Shown piece by piece: positions 58,314-64,000 of a stretch of DNA of 64,000 bases (the first letter of the stretch is position 1; every line of letters begins with the position of its first letter). A program made the translations under genes and the position numbers. Under the pieces are notes generated by a model. That model did not search any database. It had not been told where the DNA came from and saw only the letters and a list, made by a program, of their open reading frames with translations. The DNA is taken from the NCBI GenBank assembly GCA_047947185.1, contig CP170502.1, positions 4,092,001 through 4,156,000 on the forward strand, given 5' to 3'. This DNA comes from JANQJA01 sp047947185 (GTDB lineage: Bacteria; Pseudomonadota; Gammaproteobacteria; Pseudomonadales; Azotimanducaceae).

Positions 58314-59276
58314 ATGCCAGAGACGCTATCCACTCCCGGCTGGAAAGACAAGCCGGAAGATGATCCGGGCGTTGTTGAACTGCGTGAGTACCTCGCTGCG
58401 AATAACGGTATTCGTGGCCTGGAGATCCTTTCACCCGCGGATGTTGATCATGCGGTCACGCTGTTTCGGCGGGATGGCTTTGTAGTTGTGGCAGATGTGC
58501 TGGACAGCGAACAGGTGGGTTGCCTGGCTGCCGGCTGCAATGAGGTCATCAACGGGATTCTGGCGCTGGACGAAGACAACCGGGGTAACCGCGGCTCTCA
58601 TCGTTATTCATTTGGTGGCTCAAGCCTCACCAGGAGCCAGTTGCATCATCCTGCCTGGCAGATGTTGCTTGATATACCCGTGGTTAACCAGATTGTCGCT
58701 GCAATTTTCGGCTCGGAAGATTATATTCTCCGCGCGGCCAGCGGCGACTTCTGTCTGCCAGGCGCGATTGAATACCAGCGGCTACATTCAGATACACATG
58801 ACTTTGTGAGTCCGGAGAAATCCCCTTTCAGTGCGTTTATTGACCCGACGGGCAGGATGAGCATCCGGGATTTGCCAACACCTTACGTCTGCGTCAACTT
58901 TCTGCCCCAGGAGGTGACCCGTATCAACGGACCCACGCGGCAGATTCCCGGGACGCAGAAGTCAACCGCCCGTATACCCGGTCTTGCGGAAGAACCCGAG
59001 TGGATGAAGTTGAGTACTGTCTGTCCGGCGCCGGCCGGTGCCGTCATGATTCGTGATGTGCGAGCCTGGCACGGGGGCACGCCAAATCTGTCCAACGCCA
59101 TTCGCGCCATACCAAATCTCGAGTTCTACGCCCCCTGGTTCAGGGAGCCGATTGTGCCGGGCATCAACTACCGCGACTACAGGAAACTGTCAGCACGGGC
59201 GCAGAAACTGGTGCGGTTCAGCGTGCTCGATTCCAGCGAAGAACTGGTGACCGGGCCAACTTTGCGCGCACCCTGA
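58314..59276 (+). CDS. Phytanoyl-CoA dioxygenase family protein
   Basis: A 320-aa Fe(II)/2-oxoglutarate enzyme. The metal HxD is in EYQRLHSDTHDF near residue 159, and the distal His in RDVRAWHGGTPNLSN near 246, followed by a candidate co-substrate Arg (NAIRAIPNLEF). AGGAG lies before the ATG. It starts a same-strand run with an aldo/keto reductase, acyl-CoA dehydrogenase, PLP enzyme and monooxygenase, each spaced 30-150 bp, so part of the run may be co-transcribed. Confidence 0.85.
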   Translation: MPETLSTPGWKDKPEDDPGVVELREYLAANNGIRGLEILSPADVDHAVTLFRRDGFVVVADVLDSEQVGCLAAGCNEVINGILALDEDNRGNRGSHRYSFGGSSLTRSQLHHPAWQMLLDIPVVNQIVAAIFGSEDYILRAASGDFCLPGAIEYQRLHSDTHDFVSPEKSPFSAFIDPTGRMSIRDLPTPYVCVNFLPQEVTRINGPTRQIPGTQKSTARIPGLAEEPEWMKLSTVCPAPAGAVMIRDVRAWHGGTPNLSNAIRAIPNLEFYAPWFREPIVPGINYRDYRKLSARAQKLVRFSVLDSSEELVTGPTLRAP

Positions 59277-59329
59277 ACTCCACTCGAATTCGCCGGGCTG
59301 AATGCCCAAAACAATTGCTGGGAAACACG

Positions 59330-60295
59330 ATGAAATACAGACAGCTTGGCCGATCCGCCCTCAAGGTCAGTGAACTTTGCCTTGGCACAATGAATTTTGG
59401 GCCGCGTACCCAGGCGCCAGAGGCATTTGAAATCCTGCATCATGCCGTGGACGCTGGCATCAACTTTATTGATACGGCAAACCAGTACGGCGGCAGCCTG
59501 GGTGTAGGTACAACGGAAACCATCCTTGGCCAGTGGTTCGCGGAAGACAGGACGCGGCGCGACAAAATTGTGCTTGCAACCAAAGTGCATGAACCCATGT
59601 CAGAGGACATCAATGACCGGGGGCTGTCGGCAAGGCATATCCAACTGGCCTGTGACGCCAGCCTGAAGCGACTCGGCGTTGATCACATTGACCTGTACCA
59701 GATGCACCATATCGACCGGGCGGCACCGGTTGAGGAAGTATGGCAGGCCATGGATCGACTGATCAGCCAGGGCAAGATCACCTATGTTGGGTCCAGCAAT
59801 TTTCCGGGCTGGGCGATTGCCAGGAATAACGAAAAAGCTATGGCGCGCGGTCGCCTGGGCCTGGTGGCAGAACAGAGTCTATACAACCTGGTTGAACGCC
59901 GGGTGGAACTGGAAGTGATACCAGCCTGTCGGGAATACGGGCTGGCCCTTATTCCATGGAGTCCGCTGGCCGGTGGGCTGCTCGCGGGCAAAGCGGAGGC
60001 GGGCCTGGGCCGAAGACAGAGTGACGCTGTGCAAGCTGCCGCGGCCCGCTTTGGCAGTCAGTTGGAAGATTTTGATGAACTCTGTGGGAGCCTGGGAGAG
60101 GCACCGGGTGCGGTGGCCCTGGCCTGGCTGCTGCACCAGCCCAGGGTCGCAGCAACAATTATTGGTCCTGCGAGCCTGTCACAACTGCAATCAGTCATCC
60201 ATGTTCCCGACATCCGGCTTGCCCCGGCGACACTGACCCGGATCGATGAGATATTCCCACCCTGCGGCGAGGCGCCCGAGGCTTATGCCTGGTAG
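59330..60295 (+). CDS. Aldo/keto reductase
   Basis: A 321-aa NADPH-dependent (beta/alpha)8 enzyme. The start reads MKYRQLGRSALKVSELCLGTMNFG (in two parts); the catalytic tetrad is visible as Asp and Tyr in FIDTANQYGG, Lys in IVLATKVHEP and His in DLYQMHHIDRA. The C-terminal cofactor region has IPWSPLAGGLLAGK and AATIIGPASLSQLQ. It reduces aldehydes or ketones to alcohols. The ATG at 59330 is used rather than an upstream in-frame TTG. Confidence 0.9.
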   Translation: MKYRQLGRSALKVSELCLGTMNFGPRTQAPEAFEILHHAVDAGINFIDTANQYGGSLGVGTTETILGQWFAEDRTRRDKIVLATKVHEPMSEDINDRGLSARHIQLACDASLKRLGVDHIDLYQMHHIDRAAPVEEVWQAMDRLISQGKITYVGSSNFPGWAIARNNEKAMARGRLGLVAEQSLYNLVERRVELEVIPACREYGLALIPWSPLAGGLLAGKAEAGLGRRQSDAVQAAAARFGSQLEDFDELCGSLGEAPGAVALAWLLHQPRVAATIIGPASLSQLQSVIHVPDIRLAPATLTRIDEIFPPCGEAPEAYAW

Positions 60296-60377
60296 TGGGG
60301 CCGCCCCGCATTGTTCCGGTGTACCAAATAGCGTTTAATCACTGCCAGTTGATTGAACGTAATCCAAGGGGAAATGT

Positions 60378-61550
60378 ATGGATCTTGAGAATTTTCGCGC
60401 CGAAGCCCGCGAGTGGTTGGATGCCAACTGCCCACAGAGCATGAGAAACCGGGCCGTTCACTTCGAGGACGCCTTCGATATCTACAACACTGACGACGCC
60501 CGCCTCTGGCTTGAGCGGATGGCGGCACGTGGCTGGACTGCGCCCACCTGGCCCAGTGAGTATGGTGGCGGCGGCCTGGACTTTGAGACCAACCGCGTCC
60601 TGCAGGAAGAGATGGCGGCCATCAAGGCGTTGCCAGCATCGGTCGGGATGGGACTGTCTATGATTGGGCCCACCCTGCTGGAATATGGCACGGAAGAACA
60701 GAGACAGCGTCACCTGCCAAAAATTGTGTCTGGCGAGGTACGCTGGTGCCAGGGTTACAGTGAGCCGGGTTCAGGCTCCGATCTCGCGAGCCTGCAAACC
60801 AGGGCGGTACTTGAAGGTGACCATTTTGTTATCAATGGCCAGAAGATCTGGACCTCAGGTGCGCAACATGCTGACTGGATGTTCTGCCTGGTTCGGACCG
60901 ATCCTGCTGCTCCGAAACATGATGGCATCAGTTTTGTGCTGCTGGACATGCACCAGCCGGGTGTGACCGTAAAACCTATTGCCCTGATTTCCGGATCTTC
61001 ACCATTCTGCGAGACATTTTTCGACAATGCCATTGCGCGGCGGGAAGACCTGGTGGGGGAGATGAACAAAGGCTGGACAGTGGGCAAACGCCTGTTGCAA
61101 TACGAACGTTCGGCCACGTCAGTGCGGTCCAGGTCGAAGGTCAAGCCCCGCAACGCCTATGCAACCATTGCTAAGGACTATGTGGCTGAAGCCGGGGGCA
61201 AGCTGGCGGATGCATCGGTACGGGAGAAGATCACTCGACAGACCATGATGGAGAAAGCGCTGCAGTTGACCATTCAGCGCGTGACAGAAGAAAGCAAGTC
61301 CGGCAAAGCGCCAGGTGCGACCACGTCCATTTTCAAGCTGGTGGGCTCCACCCTGTCGAAAGAGGGTTCTTCGCTCAAATCCGAACTGCGTGGCCTGGCC
61401 GGTGCAGGTTGGGAAGGCGCAGGGTTTTCTGCTGATGAACTGGAAGCGACCCGGGGCTGGTTGCGGGACCGCGCTGTCACAATCTATGGTGGCACCAACG
61501 AGGTCCAGATGAACATCATCGCCAAACGGGTGCTGGGACTACCAGATTGA
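60378..61550 (+). CDS. Acyl-CoA dehydrogenase family protein
   Basis: A 390-aa FAD enzyme. N-terminal helices (MDLENFRAEAREWLDANCP) are followed by GWTAPTWPSEYGGGGLDFE, the FAD domain with WCQGYSEPGSGSDLASLQTRA (in two parts) and QKIWTSGAQHADWMFCLVRT likewise, and a C-terminal bundle with TIYGGTNEVQMNIIAKRVLGL, typical of the group. It belongs to the wider ACAD family found with sterol, terpenoid or alkanoate breakdown. The substrate is unknown. It is the second ACAD in the window, only distantly similar to the one at 43511. Confidence 0.9.
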   Translation: MDLENFRAEAREWLDANCPQSMRNRAVHFEDAFDIYNTDDARLWLERMAARGWTAPTWPSEYGGGGLDFETNRVLQEEMAAIKALPASVGMGLSMIGPTLLEYGTEEQRQRHLPKIVSGEVRWCQGYSEPGSGSDLASLQTRAVLEGDHFVINGQKIWTSGAQHADWMFCLVRTDPAAPKHDGISFVLLDMHQPGVTVKPIALISGSSPFCETFFDNAIARREDLVGEMNKGWTVGKRLLQYERSATSVRSRSKVKPRNAYATIAKDYVAEAGGKLADASVREKITRQTMMEKALQLTIQRVTEESKSGKAPGATTSIFKLVGSTLSKEGSSLKSELRGLAGAGWEGAGFSADELEATRGWLRDRAVTIYGGTNEVQMNIIAKRVLGLPD

Positions 61551-61581
61551 GACCGGTTACTACCGGCTCGCGGAAGTTCTG

Positions 61582-62703
61582 ATGAACGCAAGTGAAGAAC
61601 GCGGCTGGGTTGCCTGGGCAGTCCGGCAAATCAATGCAGATTATGCCCGGTCAGCGGACACACACCTGATCAGGTTTGACCTGCCGGTGCTGGCCGCCGC
61701 GGACATCAACCTTTACTTCAAGGATGAATCCAGCCATCCCTCGGGCAGTCTCAAGCACCGGCTGGCACGTTCCCTGTTCCTGTACGGCCTGTGCAATGGC
61801 AGGATTGTTGAAGGCACCACCATTGTCGAGGCATCGTCCGGCAGCACGGCAATCTCGGAAGCCTATTTTGCCCGGCTGATCGGGCTGCCATTTGTTGCCG
61901 TTATCCCGGCCTCCACGGCCGCAGCAAAAATCCGCCAGATCGAGTTTTTTGGCGGCCGCTGTGTCAAGGTGGATGGCAAGGACATTTATGGCAGGGCGGA
62001 AGCGCTGGCGGTGGAACTGGGTGGGCATTATGTGGACCAGTTCACCTTTGCTGAACGCGCAACCGACTGGCGGGGTAACAACAACATTGCGGACAGCCTG
62101 TTCAGTCAACTGGCCCTGGAGCGGTTTCCTGTTCCCAGCTGGATTGTGGTGAGCGCAGGCACCGGTGGCACCTCAGCGACAATTGGCCGCTACATTCGCT
62201 ATGTCCCCGAATTGTGTGACCAGGTGAAACTGTGTGTGGTTGATCCGGAACGCTCCGTGTTTTTTGACAGTTTCATGGGCCGGCAACTGGAACCTGCTAC
62301 TGGTGGCTCGCGTATTGAGGGTATTGGCCGGCCCCGGGTTGAGCCCTCTTTCCTGCCCGAAGTAATCGACGAGATGATCAAGGTGCCGGACGCGGCCAGC
62401 ATTGCGGCCATTCACTGGCTGGAGCAGCGATTGGGCCGAAAGTGTGGAGGCTCAACCGGTACAAATCTGATCGGCGCCCTGCTCAAGGTCAGTGAAATGG
62501 CAAAAGCGGGCGAGAGCGGCAGTGTTGTCACGCTGATCTGCGACGCCGGGGAGCGTTACCTGGAAAGCTACTACAGCGAAGACTGGGTCTCGCGGGAAGG
62601 CCTGGATCTCGCGCCTTACCTGGCCGGTCTTGCCGCGTTTGAGCAGACGGGTGAATTGTGTTTGCCGGGCATTCTTTCCGGGAATCCTCACGGGGTAAGC
62701 TGA
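61582..62703 (+). CDS. PLP-dependent cysteine synthase family protein
   Basis: A 373-aa fold-type II PLP enzyme. The Schiff-base lysine is in SSHPSGSLKHRLARSLF near residue 55, the substrate loop in EASSGSTAISEAYFARL near 94, and the phosphate cup in VSAGTGGTSATIGRYI near 195. The family includes cysteine synthase, cystathionine beta-synthase and similar beta-replacement enzymes; which activity applies is not evident. It lies 31 bp after the acyl-CoA dehydrogenase and is probably co-transcribed with it. Confidence 0.87.
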   Translation: MNASEERGWVAWAVRQINADYARSADTHLIRFDLPVLAAADINLYFKDESSHPSGSLKHRLARSLFLYGLCNGRIVEGTTIVEASSGSTAISEAYFARLIGLPFVAVIPASTAAAKIRQIEFFGGRCVKVDGKDIYGRAEALAVELGGHYVDQFTFAERATDWRGNNNIADSLFSQLALERFPVPSWIVVSAGTGGTSATIGRYIRYVPELCDQVKLCVVDPERSVFFDSFMGRQLEPATGGSRIEGIGRPRVEPSFLPEVIDEMIKVPDAASIAAIHWLEQRLGRKCGGSTGTNLIGALLKVSEMAKAGESGSVVTLICDAGERYLESYYSEDWVSREGLDLAPYLAGLAAFEQTGELCLPGILSGNPHGVS

Positions 62704-62762
62704 CAGGCAAGGTCACCTGGTGTAACCCTAGCCAAAAAGCTGACCTGATCGAGGTCAATTGA

Positions 62763-62802
62763 CACTGCACACGGGCAGTGCATCATTGGGGTTGGCCCAA
62801 TG
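62763..62802 (+). promoter_or_regulatory. Two tandem hairpins before the third monooxygenase
   Basis: CACTGC (62763-62768) pairs with GCAGTG (62775-62780), and CATTGGG (62784-62790) pairs with CCCAATG (62796-62802). Both stems are perfect and only 3 bp apart. There is no T-run. They lie in the 150-bp gap between the PLP enzyme and the monooxygenase. Confidence 0.4.
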
Positions 62803-62853
62803 GTGGCCGGATGAGAGCAACGAGAGATACCAGAGCAACAAGAGAGTGGACTG

Positions 62854-64000
62854 ATGAGCACCATTACCCCGGAAATCAAGGCAGCCCTGAAACAGAAGTA
62901 CCTGGAGGAACGCGACAAACGGCTAAGGCCGGATGCCAATGAACAGTACATCAGGATAGAAGATGAGTTTGCCCATTACCTTGAAGATCCCTACGTTCCG
63001 TTCAAGGCAAGGGAACCCAAAACCGATCATGTGACCTTCGCTTTTATTGGTGGCGGTTTTGCGGGCCTGGTGACCGGGGCCCGCCTGGTGGAAAAGGGCA
63101 TCACGGATGTTCGCATCATTGAGAAGGGCGGTGATTTTGGTGGCACCTGGTACTGGAACCGTTACCCGGGCGCACAGTGTGATACGGCCGCTTTTGTCTA
63201 CATGCCCCTGCTGGAGGAAATGGGGCACATGCCAACAGAAAAATACGCGCATGCGCCGGAAATCCTCAGTCACTGCCAGAACATCGGCAACAAGTATGGG
63301 CTTTACGACAATGCCCTGTTCCACACCCAGGTGCGCGACCTGTCCTGGGATGAGGCGGCGTCAGTCTGGCGTATCAGGACCGACCGCGGGGATGACTTCA
63401 CGGCGCAGTTTGTTGGCCTCGGCACGGGGCCGTTGCATGTGCCCAAGCTGCCCGGTGTACCGGGGATCGGCAAATTCAAGGGCCATTCGTTCCACACCAG
63501 CCGCTGGGACTATGACTATACCGGCGGTGACGAGAACGGGGCCCTGATGGAAAAGCTGAAGGACAAGCGGGTGGCCCTGATTGGAACCGGCGCCACAGCC
63601 GTGCAATGTGTCCCTCACCTCGCAAAAGCCTGCAAGACACTTTATGTCTGTCAGCGAACGCCGTCATCGGTCGACGTGCGCGACAACCGGCCGATTGATC
63701 CGGACTGGTTCAGGGAAATGGCAACGCCGGGCTGGCAGCAACGTTACCTTGATAACTTTGTGCAGAACCAGCAGGGCGGTTTCGCAACAGAAGACCTTGT
63801 GCAGGATGGCTGGACTGATCTTTCGCGTCGGATTCGGGAAAAGATTATGGTACTGCCCCCGGAAGAACGTCGCGATCCGCTGAAGATGCTGGCCGCCTAT
63901 GAAGACTCGGACTTCGAGAAAATGGAGGAGATACGCGCCCGGGTTGACTCAATTGTGGCTGACAAGGAGACGGCGCAACAACTCAAGGCCTGGTATCGCC
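62854..64000 (+). CDS. Flavin-containing monooxygenase, Baeyer-Villiger type, cut by window end
   Basis: 382 codons from the ATG at 62854 to the window edge without a stop. The N-terminal extension (YLEERDKRLRPDANEQYIR; FAHYLEDPYVPFK) is that of the long CPDMO-like BVMOs. The FAD motif is AFIGGGFAGLVTGARL, then GGTWYWNRYPGAQCDT, the exact fingerprint FKGHSFHTSRWD, and the NADPH motif RVALIGTGATAVQCVP. It is the third class B monooxygenase in the window. The C-terminal part is not seen. Confidence 0.87.
   Translation, partial: MSTITPEIKAALKQKYLEERDKRLRPDANEQYIRIEDEFAHYLEDPYVPFKAREPKTDHVTFAFIGGGFAGLVTGARLVEKGITDVRIIEKGGDFGGTWYWNRYPGAQCDTAAFVYMPLLEEMGHMPTEKYAHAPEILSHCQNIGNKYGLYDNALFHTQVRDLSWDEAASVWRIRTDRGDDFTAQFVGLGTGPLHVPKLPGVPGIGKFKGHSFHTSRWDYDYTGGDENGALMEKLKDKRVALIGTGATAVQCVPHLAKACKTLYVCQRTPSSVDVRDNRPIDPDWFREMATPGWQQRYLDNFVQNQQGGFATEDLVQDGWTDLSRRIREKIMVLPPEERRDPLKMLAAYEDSDFEKMEEIRARVDSIVADKETAQQLKAWYR

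Overview
The window reads as chromosomal DNA of a GC-rich gammaproteobacterium, probably a free-living or marine heterotroph. The support is indirect: an RlmI the same length as the E. coli enzyme, a YaiL-type DUF2058 protein, TldD/TldE, CnoX, a PPK2-type PAP, a gamma-type LexA box (CTGT-N8-ACAG), a large TonB-dependent receptor and many secreted or catabolic genes. No rRNA, tRNA, phage or CRISPR was seen. The only mobile element recognised is one IS1380-family copy.

Layout. 0-6.9 kb: housekeeping-type genes (DUF2058, rlmI, an ABC-F ATPase, PAP), one PEP-CTERM gene and an HNH endonuclease under a LexA box. 7.2-8.8 kb: IS1380-family element. 8.9-20.7 kb: three more PEP-CTERM genes among a GST, an atypical pyruvate kinase, a GNAT acetyltransferase, a hybrid histidine kinase, a redox operon (AhpD-like, ArsC-like, nitronate monooxygenase) and a serine hydrolase. 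21-26 kb: DUF3604 lipoprotein, glycosyltransferase and two methyltransferases. 26-36 kb: oxidative catabolism (nitroreductase, SDR, two flavin monooxygenases, carboxylesterase, TauD-type dioxygenase, alpha/beta hydrolase) and a secreted RCC1-repeat protein. 36-45 kb: erythromycin-esterase-like protein coupled to a hybrid kinase, tldD-pmbA, a PhyH dioxygenase with a VOC remnant, and an acyl-CoA dehydrogenase. 45-51 kb: CnoX with a small coiled-coil partner, a secreted nuclease, and a TonB-dependent receptor with a clear terminator. 51-56 kb: polyprenyl-sugar transferase pair and an ABC exporter. 56-64 kb: DMFase-like protein, PhyH, aldo/keto reductase, acyl-CoA dehydrogenase, a PLP enzyme and a third monooxygenase cut by the window edge.

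Three observations stand out. First, all four scattered PEP-CTERM genes have a -24/-12 (sigma-54) promoter, and upstream of it a shared 17-bp site (TGTAA-N6-TCGACA, with a variant half in one). The distance between site and promoter is 65 bp in three cases and 54 bp in the fourth, one helical turn less. This looks like a dispersed regulon controlled by one enhancer-binding protein. Second, the gene at 16628-16966 has an in-frame TGA exactly at the redox position of an ArsC-like UxxC motif, followed by a plausible SECIS hairpin, so it is a probable selenoprotein that ordinary gene calling would miss. Third, the HNH endonuclease has a perfect 20-bp LexA box 15 bp before its start codon.

Several intergenic regions hold unexplained structured DNA: a 146-bp inverted repeat between convergent genes, three consecutive hairpins, a 75-bp direct repeat bracketing one PEP-CTERM gene, and a 40-bp tandem repeat. 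All family assignments come from reading motifs by eye; no database search was run.
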